From the NCBI RefSeq assembly GCF_019352175.1, contig NZ_JACBYI010000002.1, positions 310,001 to 374,000 of the forward strand: a stretch of 64,000 bases of DNA. Reading direction: 5' to 3'. The DNA is from Paenibacillus sp. S150. GTDB taxonomy: Bacteria; Bacillota; Bacilli; Paenibacillales; Paenibacillaceae. How positions within the stretch are numbered: position 1 is the first letter of the stretch; every line of letters starts with the position of its first letter. The position numbers and the translations under genes were made by a program. The notes under the pieces were generated by a model. It was not told the DNA's origin. It did no database searches and saw only the letters and a program-made list of their open reading frames with translations. Shown piece by piece: positions 34,768-45,309 of the stretch.

Positions 34768-35795
34768 CTATCAAGCTGTTACGGGATTTTCTGCGCGATC
34801 AATTTGCATTTACCCTTGTCTATTTCATCAGCCACATCCTGGTGAGCGTATACTGCAATTATTTTATCAGCAGCAATATCCAGCTCACTTACCTGTTTAG
34901 CATCTATTTCTATGTTTTTATCCTATTTATGTGCTTCCGCTTCATCAGATACGTCTCCGTGAACCGGGAGATCCAGAGATTGACAGAGAATATCGAGATT
35001 GAAGAAAAAGGCTTTTCGTGTGAGCAGCAGGCTGTGATCACTCTGATTCACGGGATACACCGCAGCTATCAGGACCAAATCTATGAAGTGAAATCCCAGG
35101 CCGATAACACCCATAAGTTTATCTCGCAATGGATACATAATCTGAAAACCCCCCTTTCGGTCATTGACCTCATTCTGCAGAGTTACAAAATGAATCCTGA
35201 AGGCCATGCCCCGGCACTTACGCATATCGAGGAAGAGAAGAATGCCATTCTGAGCATGCTGAACCAGATGCTGAAGTTCTTCCGCCTGGAGCATTTCACC
35301 AGGGACTATAATCCGGAGCGTGTCAATCTGCTGGAATCGCTCAGAAGCCTGATCAACAGCAAACGGAACCAATATATCTACAACAATGTCTACCCGATGA
35401 TCGAGTGTGCGGACGAGAGCGTGCTCGTGATGACGGACAGCAAATGGAATACGGCGATGCTGGAGCAGATCGTCTCCAATGCAATCAAATACTCGGATGC
35501 GGGTGAAAAGGCCAAGCCGGTCCATTTCCACATTGAGCAGTGCGGCGACCAGGTTGTGTTGTCCATCCGGGATGAAGGCATCGGCATCGAACAAGCGGAC
35601 CTGCAGCGGGTGTTCCAGCCCTTTTTTACCGGCAAAAATGGCCGGACCCACCATCAGGCAACAGGCATCGGCCTGTATGTCTGCTCGGAAATTGCCAGAA
35701 AGCTGGGCCACCGCCTCACCATCTCCTCCGAAGTCAATCAGGGCACAGAGGTCCGGATTTCCTACCTTTCAAAATTGAAAGACAGCGTAACCTAA
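34764..35795 (+). CDS. bceS: BceS-like intramembrane-sensing histidine kinase
   Basis: 343 aa from GTG 34764 (GTGA overlap with the regulator, CGGAGGGGG upstream). Two N-terminal membrane helices with a very short extracellular loop (about 14-70), phospho-His in ISQWIHNLKTPLSVIDLIL, N box NAIKYS, G box DEGIGI and GIGLYVCSEIARKLG. Such kinases have no sensor domain of their own and are controlled by the BceAB transporter. Confidence 0.88.
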   Translation: MTIKLLRDFLRDQFAFTLVYFISHILVSVYCNYFISSNIQLTYLFSIYFYVFILFMCFRFIRYVSVNREIQRLTENIEIEEKGFSCEQQAVITLIHGIHRSYQDQIYEVKSQADNTHKFISQWIHNLKTPLSVIDLILQSYKMNPEGHAPALTHIEEEKNAILSMLNQMLKFFRLEHFTRDYNPERVNLLESLRSLINSKRNQYIYNNVYPMIECADESVLVMTDSKWNTAMLEQIVSNAIKYSDAGEKAKPVHFHIEQCGDQVVLSIRDEGIGIEQADLQRVFQPFFTGKNGRTHHQATGIGLYVCSEIARKLGHRLTISSEVNQGTEVRISYLSKLKDSVT

Positions 35796-35900
35796 ATGAA
35801 TGGATACCGCCCTCCGGGATTTATTACAATGAAGCTGTATAAAAGATAACACAATCCGGGTATTGGGCATCCATACCGCCCGGGTTAAGGAGATGAGAAC

Positions 35901-36662
35901 GTGAGCGCAGTATTGGAAGTCAAAGGGGTCAAAAAGGTCTACGGGGTGCAAAATGGTGAACATTCCACAGTGGCGCTGGATTCCGTCAGCTTCAACGTGG
36001 AGAAGGGGGATTTCATCGGCATTATGGGTCCCTCCGGCAGCGGCAAAACCACATTGCTGAATATCTTGAGCGGCATCGGCAAGCCAAGCTACGGCGAGGT
36101 TTATATCGGAGGCAAGAATATCACCGCTCTGGATAAAAATGAAATGGCGCTTTTCCGCAGGCAGCATCTCGGCTTTGTCTTCCAGGAATTCAATCTCATG
36201 GACAGCCTCACGCTGAAGGAAAATGTCATGCTGCCCATGATCCTCGATAAGAAGGATAAAGAACTGATGGAGTCCAGAAGCGAAGAAATCATGAAGCTGC
36301 TCGGCATCGACGAGATTGCCGGGAAATATCCCTACAACATTTCCGGCGGCCAGCAGCAGAGGGCAGCGGTCAGCCGGGCGCTTGTCAATGACCCGGATAT
36401 TGTTTTCGCCGACGAGCCGACGGGCAACCTGGATTCCAAGTCCTCTAATGCGGTAATGAAATGCATGGAGAAGATGAACCGGGAAAAGGGCAGCACCATC
36501 CTGATGGTTACGCATGATGCCTTCGCGGCAAGCTTCTGCAAAAAAATCATCTTCATCAAGGATGGAGCGATCTGCATGGAGATTGTCAGCAGCGGGGTCC
36601 GCAAGGAGTTCTTTGATCAAATCTTCGATTGTCTGGCGATCATCGGAGGGGAACACAGTTGA
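35901..36662 (+). CDS. bceA: BceA-like ABC transporter ATPase
   Basis: 253 aa from GTG 35901 (AAGGAG upstream). Walker A GPSGSGKTTLL, signature ISGGQQQRAAVSRAL and Walker B DIVFADEPTGNLD are intact; the LolD/MacB/BceA subgroup. The stop overlaps the TTG start of the permease gene. Confidence 0.9.
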   Translation: MSAVLEVKGVKKVYGVQNGEHSTVALDSVSFNVEKGDFIGIMGPSGSGKTTLLNILSGIGKPSYGEVYIGGKNITALDKNEMALFRRQHLGFVFQEFNLMDSLTLKENVMLPMILDKKDKELMESRSEEIMKLLGIDEIAGKYPYNISGGQQQRAAVSRALVNDPDIVFADEPTGNLDSKSSNAVMKCMEKMNREKGSTILMVTHDAFAASFCKKIIFIKDGAICMEIVSSGVRKEFFDQIFDCLAIIGGEHS

Positions 36663-38617
36663 CCTTTAGAGATGTGACGATTAAAAATTTCAAACAGAAT
36701 GTGCGGAATTTCTATTCCTATTTCCTCTGCAGCGCCTTTGCGATCACGATTTTTTTCCTGTATACCTCCTTGCTGTTCAATAACAGCATCCGGAAGGGGG
36801 GGACGGAGGATGTGATCCGGATTGTGCTGATGCTGAGTCTGGCTGCCCTTACGCTTTTCTCGGTGTTCTTCATCAACTATGCGCATTCTTCCTTTATCAA
36901 GGCGAGAAGCAAGGAATTCGCCATCTTTATGTCGCTGGGGATGAATAAGAATGATCTGCAGAAGATTATCCTGATGGAGAATCTGGCGATCAGTGTCTCC
37001 TCGCTCATTGCCGGCATGGTCACGGGCATGGTCTTTTCCCGGCTGTTCCAAAATGTGGCGATTGATCTGCTGGATTTGCAAGGGGTCGCGTTTTCTCTCA
37101 GTGCCGCCAGCTTTGCGGTAACAGCGGCTGCATTCACCATGATCTTCATCGTCTCACAGCTGATTTCCAGTGTGAAGGTGGGCAGGCTGGATATTGCGGA
37201 GCTGATGAAGGATTCCCGCAGGCAGGATAATCCGGTGAAGAAGAACGAAACCATGCTGGGGCTCGCGGGTGCGGGACTGGTCATTGCATCAATCCTCTTT
37301 TTGGCAGTGATCTCCAATTACGAGAGCCTGCATACCAACCCGTTAATGATCATTACCTACATTCTGATGAGCTTCACCGGTATGTATATGGTCATCTCCC
37401 ACCTGGGGAACACATTGATCAGCTTCCTGAAAGACAAGGAATTCTACTACCGCTACATCCTCACCATCACTGAGATTAATCACAAATTCAATCAGAACAA
37501 GCGGATTATGTTCATTCTGAGTATTCTAAGCGGCATGACCATTTTCCTTGTTGCGTCACCGTTTTCGCTGCTGCAGCTGTCCGGGAGCATTGCGGAGCGG
37601 AACAAATATGATATCGAGTACATTTCGGTGGCAGGCATCCACACGCTGGAGAGCGCACAACTGGAGCAACTGATGAAGCAGTCCCCCGAGCCGCTGAAGT
37701 CGATCCGGGAAACCGGCTTTCTGAACCTGAGGATGAACCTGGAAGGCGACAAATATGATGTTCTGAAGACCAAGCCGGTCCTGGCGCAGGACGTGTACAA
37801 CTCGCTCACAGGGGAGAAGGTAACCGTAGGAGCAGGGGAAGCCCTTAATATCATTACGGCCTGGGAGCCGGGTACTCATGGTATTGATCCAGGCGAAGAC
37901 ATTCAGTTCACGGATGGCACGTACACCTTCAATTACCAAGTGAAAGCTTCCTACCACGGCACTTGGTTTGCATCAGCGGGCGCTTATCCGTCAAGCTCAG
38001 GCATCGTCGTCAGCAATGAGGATTACCGGGATATGGAGTCCAAGGTGAACGCGAGTGCGGCCGGTATACATTACGGGATGGATTTTACCGCCTGGAAGGG
38101 TACGGAAGGGACCGTTCAGAAGCTGAAGGATGCACTGCAGGCCACAGACAAGGATGGAAGCGGCGGGCTGTTTGCGGTAGCCTCCAAAGCTGATACCTAT
38201 AAAGAGCTGAAAAAGAACTACTCGCTCTTTGTATTCGTCACTTCTCTCGTCGGTGTGCTGTTCTTCGTAGCGGGCGGGATGGTGCTCTACTTCAAGCAAT
38301 ATACCGAAATCGGGAATGCCACTGTCTTTTTCCGCAAGCTGTACAAGATTGGAATCAGTGACAAGGAAATCCGGGCGGTAGTGTCCGCTGAGCTGCTGAT
38401 TACCTTCTTTGTGCCGCTGCTGCTGGGGAGCATCTTCGGTTACTGCTTCATCTATCTGGTCACCCATGTCATGAGCGGCTCCGACATTCTCGGCGAATTC
38501 ATGAAGAACACAACGATTGTGGTCGCGGTCTATTTCTTGTTCCAGCTCAGCTTCTACTTCATTACCAAGCATAAGTACAGCCAGGAGGTTGTGCGCAAGC
38601 TGACGAAAGCGGCTTAA
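36659..38617 (+). CDS. bceB: BceB-like FtsX-family permease
   Basis: 652 aa from TTG 36659 (GGAGGGG 7 nt upstream; TTGA overlap with the ATPase stop). Ten predicted membrane helices with a ~210-residue extracellular domain between helices 7 and 8 (about 305-515), the layout of BceB-type bacitracin/lantibiotic detoxification permeases. That domain determines substrate, which cannot be read here. With BceA it both relieves the antibiotic and signals through the kinase. Confidence 0.88.
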   Translation: MTFRDVTIKNFKQNVRNFYSYFLCSAFAITIFFLYTSLLFNNSIRKGGTEDVIRIVLMLSLAALTLFSVFFINYAHSSFIKARSKEFAIFMSLGMNKNDLQKIILMENLAISVSSLIAGMVTGMVFSRLFQNVAIDLLDLQGVAFSLSAASFAVTAAAFTMIFIVSQLISSVKVGRLDIAELMKDSRRQDNPVKKNETMLGLAGAGLVIASILFLAVISNYESLHTNPLMIITYILMSFTGMYMVISHLGNTLISFLKDKEFYYRYILTITEINHKFNQNKRIMFILSILSGMTIFLVASPFSLLQLSGSIAERNKYDIEYISVAGIHTLESAQLEQLMKQSPEPLKSIRETGFLNLRMNLEGDKYDVLKTKPVLAQDVYNSLTGEKVTVGAGEALNIITAWEPGTHGIDPGEDIQFTDGTYTFNYQVKASYHGTWFASAGAYPSSSGIVVSNEDYRDMESKVNASAAGIHYGMDFTAWKGTEGTVQKLKDALQATDKDGSGGLFAVASKADTYKELKKNYSLFVFVTSLVGVLFFVAGGMVLYFKQYTEIGNATVFFRKLYKIGISDKEIRAVVSAELLITFFVPLLLGSIFGYCFIYLVTHVMSGSDILGEFMKNTTIVVAVYFLFQLSFYFITKHKYSQEVVRKLTKAA

Positions 38618-38650
38618 GGCGCAGTAAGCAAATAATAAGTGCAAAATACT

Positions 38651-38681
38651 AGGCGGCCTGCGAGGGTTGCCTCTTTTTTTT
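38651..38681 (+). terminator. Terminator of the bceAB operon
   Basis: AGGCGGCC and GGTTGCCT pair with two G-T wobbles, then T8. Repeat copy D starts in the T-run. Confidence 0.75.
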
Positions 38682-38724
38682 AAAATATATGAATTTATAT
38701 GCTTTGCACACTAAATGATGATTT
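38682..38724 (-). repeat. Dispersed intergenic repeat, copy D (partial)
   Basis: AAATATATGAATTTATATGC followed by TTTGCACACTAAAT matches the AT-rich right end and the GTGTGC core of copies A, C and E on the minus strand; the left half is missing. Confidence 0.65.
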
Positions 38725-38740
38725 TAGAAAAACGGGTTTG

Positions 38741-38781
38741 TTGACATGGAAAAGCAATAATGATATAAATGACTAAGTCAT
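38741..38781 (+). promoter_or_regulatory. Promoter with MarR-type operator (hydrolase-marR operon)
   Basis: TTGACA (38741-38746), 17-nt spacer and TATAAA (38764-38769). The palindrome ATGACT-A-AGTCAT (38769-38781) overlaps the -10/start region and is a likely operator for the MarR regulator encoded second in the operon. Confidence 0.65.
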
Positions 38782-38855
38782 CTATATTGAATCAAGTTAT
38801 CGATCGATTTGTTAAAAAACAGAATTTTCTGTTCATTAAGAAAGAGGGAGCGAAC

Positions 38856-39935
38856 ATGAACATTAAGAAAAAGTCACACTCTGCATCAAAAAAAATCCTT
38901 TGGGGAATCGGAGCCATTCTTGTTTCTTCAGCAGCGGTACTATTAATTGTAATAAATAAATTGAACAATTATGCAGATCCATGGCATAAGAAAGTCACTG
39001 AAGCAGGTATTGAGGAAAAAACTGCGCAGGTTGGTCAAGTCAATTTCAATTATGCTGAGGGACCGGATAACGGACCGGCATTACTGTTACTAAACGCCCA
39101 GCATATGGACTGGTACAGTTACAGCCGGGTATTGCCGGAGCTGTCTGCCAAATTCCATGTGTTCGCCGTGGACTACCCGGGTCACGGAAAAACTGCCTAT
39201 CCGGATGATTACTTCCTGAATGCCAATCAGATCGGCAGCGATCTGGCTAGCTTTATTGAAACGGTGATTAAAGAACCGGTGTTTGTGACCGGAAATTCAT
39301 CAGGCGGACTTCTAACGGCCTGGCTGGCTGCCAATAAACCGGAACTGGTTAAAGCCATTGTTCTGGAAGATCCGCCCTTGTTTTCAGCCGAGTATCCCAG
39401 AGTTCAAAAAACGGTTGCTTACCGATCCTTTACGACTGCCAACAATTTTATCGGGGAAGGAGAAGACGATTTTCTGCTTTACTGGCTGGACAGCAATTCC
39501 GCGTTTTTCGAGAAAAATGTGGGTAAATTTTCGCTGCCTATGATTAAAACAGCTGTTAAAAGCTACCGGAATGCAAATCCGGGTAAGGCAGTCGAAATTT
39601 CTTTTCTCCCGGATACTGTCCGCCTGATGCTTAGAGGCTTTGATTACTATGATCCGCGTTTCGGTGCAGGATTCTATGATGGAAGCTGGAATGCCGGCTT
39701 TGACCATGCTGAAGCCCTTCAAAAAATAACCTGTCCCACCTTGCTGCTGCACGCAAATTACGAAATTCGTGAAGACGGTGAACTAAACGGTGCCATGGAT
39801 CAGGAGGATGCCGACCGGGTGGTTTCGTTAATCCCCAATGCGGAGTATAAGAAAGTGGACGCTGCACATGTTACCCATATTGATCAACCGGAGCAGTTTA
39901 ATCAGAATGTTGAAGACTTCTTTTTAGGGGAATAG
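38856..39935 (+). CDS. Membrane-anchored alpha/beta hydrolase
   Basis: 359 aa. An N-terminal Lys-rich segment and signal-anchor helix (ILWGIGAILVSSAAVLLIVI) precede an alpha/beta-hydrolase fold with the nucleophile elbow GNSSGG (Ser near 150), VFAVDYPGHGKT and a C-terminal His in AAHVTHIDQ. The catalytic domain should face outside. Start ATG 38856 after AGAGGGAG; the frame from 38769 is rejected. In one operon with a MarR repressor (12-nt gap), so probably induced by its substrate. Confidence 0.8.
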   Translation: MNIKKKSHSASKKILWGIGAILVSSAAVLLIVINKLNNYADPWHKKVTEAGIEEKTAQVGQVNFNYAEGPDNGPALLLLNAQHMDWYSYSRVLPELSAKFHVFAVDYPGHGKTAYPDDYFLNANQIGSDLASFIETVIKEPVFVTGNSSGGLLTAWLAANKPELVKAIVLEDPPLFSAEYPRVQKTVAYRSFTTANNFIGEGEDDFLLYWLDSNSAFFEKNVGKFSLPMIKTAVKSYRNANPGKAVEISFLPDTVRLMLRGFDYYDPRFGAGFYDGSWNAGFDHAEALQKITCPTLLLHANYEIREDGELNGAMDQEDADRVVSLIPNAEYKKVDAAHVTHIDQPEQFNQNVEDFFLGE

Positions 39936-39947
39936 AGGGAGTATATT

Positions 39948-40370
39948 ATGGAAAATGAAAAAATAATCAGAGCCTTTGGAATTCTTAACCGTACCTTTGT
40001 CAGTTTTATTTCAAAATCTCTTTCGGCCAAGGATCTGTCCTACTCGGACAGCATTTTCTTGGTTAATATAGGTGACAATGAGGGCACTACCCAAGAAGAA
40101 TTAGCTCATTTTTTAGCGATCGACAAGGCTGCCATTGCACGGTCCGTGAAAAATATGGAGGGAAAAGGGTACGTAAGAACCGGACGCTCCAAGGCTGACA
40201 AAAGGGCCAAAGAGCTCTACCTATCGGAATCCGGTAAAGAGCTGTACCAATATATGCAGCTTTTAAACCATCAATGGATTAATCAGCTTCTGGGAGATCT
40301 GGACCCGGATGAAATTAAGAAATTCAATCAGACCATTGACCTGATAAGCAGCAGGGCCAAAAGCTTATAG
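39948..40370 (+). CDS. MarR-family regulator
   Basis: 140 aa. Winged helix at about 45-110 (TTQEELAHFLAIDKAAIARSV, EGKGYVRTGRSKADKRAKELYL). GGGAG precedes the ATG. Probably autoregulates the hydrolase operon through the palindrome 38769-38781. Confidence 0.85.
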   Translation: MENEKIIRAFGILNRTFVSFISKSLSAKDLSYSDSIFLVNIGDNEGTTQEELAHFLAIDKAAIARSVKNMEGKGYVRTGRSKADKRAKELYLSESGKELYQYMQLLNHQWINQLLGDLDPDEIKKFNQTIDLISSRAKSL

Positions 40371-40430
40371 CAATTGGCGAATTCATCATTTTCTTAACTA
40401 TATGTTGGTTCATTTGTCCGGAGCTGATAC

Positions 40431-40526
40431 TTGACAGCTGATGCTGAAATGCACATAATGGAATAGAATGATCGTTCTAGTGGACGATATTTTTTTAACC
40501 GGAATTAGAATGACCGTTCGATCTAA
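40431..40526 (+). promoter_or_regulatory. SDR promoter with two TetR-type operators
   Basis: TTGACA (40431-40436), N17, CATAAT (40454-40459). Operator 1 TAGAATGATCGTTCTA (40464-40479) and operator 2 (40505-40526, TTAGAATGA...TCTAA) follow. The same motif recurs at the tetR promoter (41402-41423). Confidence 0.7.
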
Positions 40527-40546
40527 TTATACGAGGAGGTTTTATT

Positions 40547-41368
40547 ATGGAGAAGAAAACTATCTTTATCACAGGAACGAGCACCGGACTGGGCAAGCTG
40601 ACAGCGATTCATTTTGCCAAGCTGGGCTGGAATGTTGCAGCAACCATGCGTACGCCGGAGAAAGAGCAGGAGCTTCAGCACTATGAAAATGTGAAGCTGT
40701 TCAAGCTGGACGTGACCCGTGTGGAGCAGGTTCAATCCGCAGCAGATCAGGCGATAGCGGCTTTCGGCAAAATCGATGTGGTTGTCAACAATGCGGGAAT
40801 GGGGACTTACGGTCCGCTGGAGCTTGCTGAAGAAAAGGATATCGACTGGCAGTTTGCTGTAAATACGCGCGGACCGATTAACATTATTCGTAAGTTCGTC
40901 CCTCACTTCAGAGCCAACGGCGGGGGCATGTTCATCAACATCAGCTCATTAATGGGGGTGGCAACCGTTTTACCGCTGGGTTCCCTGTATAATATGTCCA
41001 AGTTTGCGCTGGAAGGCCTGATTGAGGGGCTGTATTACGAGCTGAAGCCACAGAATATTGAACTAAGGCTTATTGAGCAGGGCGGGTCTGAAGGCAATAA
41101 CTTCTTGAATAATATTGTGTGGAACAAAGATGAAAATATCACGGTTTACGATGAGCTGATAGACAAGGTATCTGGCATGATGCAGCACACAGACGGCAGC
41201 CGGCTCGATGATCCGCAGATGATTGTCGATGCAATTGCCGCGCTGGCAACAGGAGAGAGCAACAGGTTCCGGACCGTAATCGGAGAAGCCGGAAATGGTC
41301 TGCTTGCACTGCGGAATTCCGTTCCCATCGAGCAATATTTGGAGACGATGACGCAGAACTATCAGTAA
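40547..41368 (+). CDS. Short-chain dehydrogenase/reductase
   Basis: 273 aa. Classical SDR with NAD(P)-binding ITGTSTGLGK (8-17), NNAGMG, and the active-site YNMSK (Tyr near 149, Lys near 153). Strong GAGGAGG ribosome site. It sits upstream of a TetR gene with shared operators, so it is likely the repressor's target. Substrate unknown. Confidence 0.85.
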   Translation: MEKKTIFITGTSTGLGKLTAIHFAKLGWNVAATMRTPEKEQELQHYENVKLFKLDVTRVEQVQSAADQAIAAFGKIDVVVNNAGMGTYGPLELAEEKDIDWQFAVNTRGPINIIRKFVPHFRANGGGMFINISSLMGVATVLPLGSLYNMSKFALEGLIEGLYYELKPQNIELRLIEQGGSEGNNFLNNIVWNKDENITVYDELIDKVSGMMQHTDGSRLDDPQMIVDAIAALATGESNRFRTVIGEAGNGLLALRNSVPIEQYLETMTQNYQ

Positions 41369-41373
41369 GCTCC

Positions 41374-41423
41374 TTGACATGCTGTATGGTCTTGCCTTAA
41401 ATTAGAATGAATATTCTGTCTAA
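41374..41423 (+). promoter_or_regulatory. tetR promoter and operator
   Basis: TTGACA (41374-41379), N17, TTAAAT (41397-41402), overlapped by a 22-bp site (41402-41423) that matches the SDR-upstream operator: TTAGAATGA on the left and TCTAA on the right. Confidence 0.7.
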
Positions 41424-41457
41424 CGAATTATTCATTTCTTGATAGGGGGTAAGCCTT

Positions 41458-42036
41458 GTGTTCGACAAATATAACAAGGTACAGCAAGCGGTTCTGGAGA
41501 CTACCCTGGCACTGATCATCGAGAAGGAGCTTCAGGCAACCTCCATGTCCTTGATTGCCAGAAAATCCGGCATATCCACCGGAAGCATTTATCATTACTT
41601 CGAGAGCAAGGAAGCCATTGTCAATGAGCTTTACAAAGGAATTGTCAGCTTCAACGGTCAGGCCGTCCTGGAAGGATTCTTCACAGATGAGCCGATTCGT
41701 ATGCGGCTGGAGCGGGCGTGGGAAAATCTGATCCGCCTGTCTCTGAAGTACCCGCAAGGCTTCCAGTTCATCGAGCAGTATTCTTTTTCTCCATATATCT
41801 ATGATGAGGTTAAAAAAGCTGCTTATGTGAATGGCTGGTGCACACCGCTGGAGAAGGTATACCAGGAGGCCGTTGAAGCGAAGCTGTTCCGGGAAATGGA
41901 GCCTAAATTCATGGTTCAAATGCATTATGGATCAATTGTATATGCCGTCAAAGGCTCATTGAACCATTATCTGACGATGGATGAGGAGGCCATTCGGGGG
42001 CTGCTGGATTCATGCTGGCAGAGCTTCAGTATATGA
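41458..42036 (+). CDS. TetR/AcrR-family repressor
   Basis: 192 aa. N-terminal helix-turn-helix (about 25-50: TSMSLIARKSGISTGSIYHYFESK) and an unrelated ligand domain. GTG 41458 after AGGGGG. Predicted to repress itself and the upstream SDR gene through the three operators described. Confidence 0.88.
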   Translation: MFDKYNKVQQAVLETTLALIIEKELQATSMSLIARKSGISTGSIYHYFESKEAIVNELYKGIVSFNGQAVLEGFFTDEPIRMRLERAWENLIRLSLKYPQGFQFIEQYSFSPYIYDEVKKAAYVNGWCTPLEKVYQEAVEAKLFREMEPKFMVQMHYGSIVYAVKGSLNHYLTMDEEAIRGLLDSCWQSFSI

Positions 42037-42045
42037 CAACAAGAC

Positions 42046-42081
42046 AACAGGCCAGTGATCAGAAATGATCACTGGCCTGTT
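42046..42081. terminator. Bidirectional terminator
   Basis: AACAGGCCAGTGATCA and TGATCACTGGCCTGTT form a perfect 16-bp stem closed by a GAAA tetraloop, between converging tetR and the protease gene. Confidence 0.9.
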
Positions 42082-42091
42082 CATTTAGCTT

Positions 42092-44063
<1,972 letters not shown>

Positions 44064-44495
44064 ATGCCGAAGCGAATTTCGAACACGCCTTTCTCAGATC
44101 TGATCCGGGAAATTGGGTTAAAAAAGAAGAAGGAGGCCGATGAGAGACTGGCCGAGCTGGGCATGAATGCCCAACAGGGGCAGATGATCGGCTATATTGC
44201 AGAGCATCAGGATAAAGGCTTGATCCAGAAGGATCTGGCGGAGCATTTTAACCGCAAGGAGGCCAGCATCACCAGCATGCTGCAGGGATTGGAGAAAAAG
44301 GGATACATCAGGCGGGTAATCCCCAAAGAAAATGAGCGGCAGAAAAAAATATACCTGCTGGAAAAAGCTGCGGTTCTGGTCGAAGAATTCAATGGTATTT
44401 TTATGGAAGTGGAAAAAAGCATTACCGGTGGCCTTACGGAGGAAGAAGCGGAGACACTGATGAAATTATTGATTAAGGTGAATTCGGATCTATAG
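44064..44495 (+). CDS. MarR-family regulator
   Basis: 143 aa from ATG 44064 (AAAGGAG upstream; the frame from 44010 would include the operator). Winged helix with LIQKDLAEHFNRKEASITSML and LEKKGYIRRVIPKENERQKKIYL. Probably autoregulatory through the palindrome at its own -10, and by shared operator may also control the MATE pump 15 kb away. Confidence 0.85.
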   Translation: MPKRISNTPFSDLIREIGLKKKKEADERLAELGMNAQQGQMIGYIAEHQDKGLIQKDLAEHFNRKEASITSMLQGLEKKGYIRRVIPKENERQKKIYLLEKAAVLVEEFNGIFMEVEKSITGGLTEEEAETLMKLLIKVNSDL

Positions 44496-44654
44496 CAGCA
44501 GCATAAACAACACTTGAAATATCTTTAAATGTTCAACTGTTTTGGCATATGCTGCCATTCGGATGAATAGTATATTTACATCTATTCCTTCCAGGTTTTT
44601 AATAACATCCTATGGAAATTTAATGGAAGGCGTCGGCGGGAATCATTTCATTTT

Positions 44655-44725
44655 AAAAAAACTCCTTATAGTAGAAGTCTTGTTAGTTCCCTAAAACTAA
44701 CAAGACTTCTACAAAGGAGTTTTTA
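44655..44725. terminator. Large bidirectional terminator hairpin
   Basis: A stem of about 30 bp: AAAAAACTCCTT then GTAGAAGTCTTGTTAGTT on the left and ACTAACAAGACTTCTAC then AAGGAGTTTTT on the right. It lies between marR and the converging exosporium-like gene and marks the left edge of the AT-rich block. Confidence 0.85.
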
Positions 44726-44772
44726 TTTTAATTAGTACAAGTATGGATTGAGAAATGCTAATTTTAAGAAGT

Positions 44773-45210
44773 TTATGCAGGCGCGTAAACTTTTCCGGTA
44801 ATATTGACTGGACCCGTTAGGGTAATATCTCCCTCGAGATCCTCCGGGTTTGAGGCATACACTTGAAATGCATGAAATCCTACGGGTACATCCGTAAGAA
44901 TGGTCTGGAATGTTGTAGTCATTTCAAGCGGTTCATCTTCACCGTTTGAAATGGACTCTTGCACAGTACTGCCAACAACGGCTCCATCAAAAAAGATTTG
45001 AAGGAAGAGCTTGGGCTGATCTGGCGGTGTAGCAAAAACGTTAGTCACCTGCCAGCCTACTGTAGTAGTGATTTCTAAAAAGTTGGTTGCAGTGGGATTG
45101 GAAATACCAAATTGCAAGATCAATGCTGGTGTTGCATTAATTGGAATAACAACTCCATTGACCAGGTTTGTCTGGACGCTTCTGCCGAATTCAACTAAGG
45201 TGTGTGCCAT
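44773..45210 (-). CDS. Exosporium-protein-C-like beta-rich spore surface protein (tentative)
   Basis: 145 aa from ATG 45210, 5 nt after GGAGGTGA. No signal peptide. Beta-strand-rich, Thr/Val/Asn-rich sequence (FGRSVQTNLVNGVVIPINAT, then LEMTTTFQTILTDVPVGFHAF), resembling the small exosporium/spore-surface proteins of Bacillus and Paenibacillus. A sigma-K-like -10 CATATGATG lies upstream on the minus strand. Divergent from the glycosyltransferase cluster, so it may be a glycosylated target or spore coat component. Family assignment is a guess. Confidence 0.5.
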   Translation of the reverse strand: MAHTLVEFGRSVQTNLVNGVVIPINATPALILQFGISNPTATNFLEITTTVGWQVTNVFATPPDQPKLFLQIFFDGAVVGSTVQESISNGEDEPLEMTTTFQTILTDVPVGFHAFQVYASNPEDLEGDITLTGPVNITGKVYAPA

Positions 45211-45309
45211 ATGTTCACCTCCACGTATTTTATAAAACATCATATGGCTTATTTTATTTTATGCTAGTGACAATATCCCATTATCTCAAATTTACAAGGA
45301 GAGAAGAAA

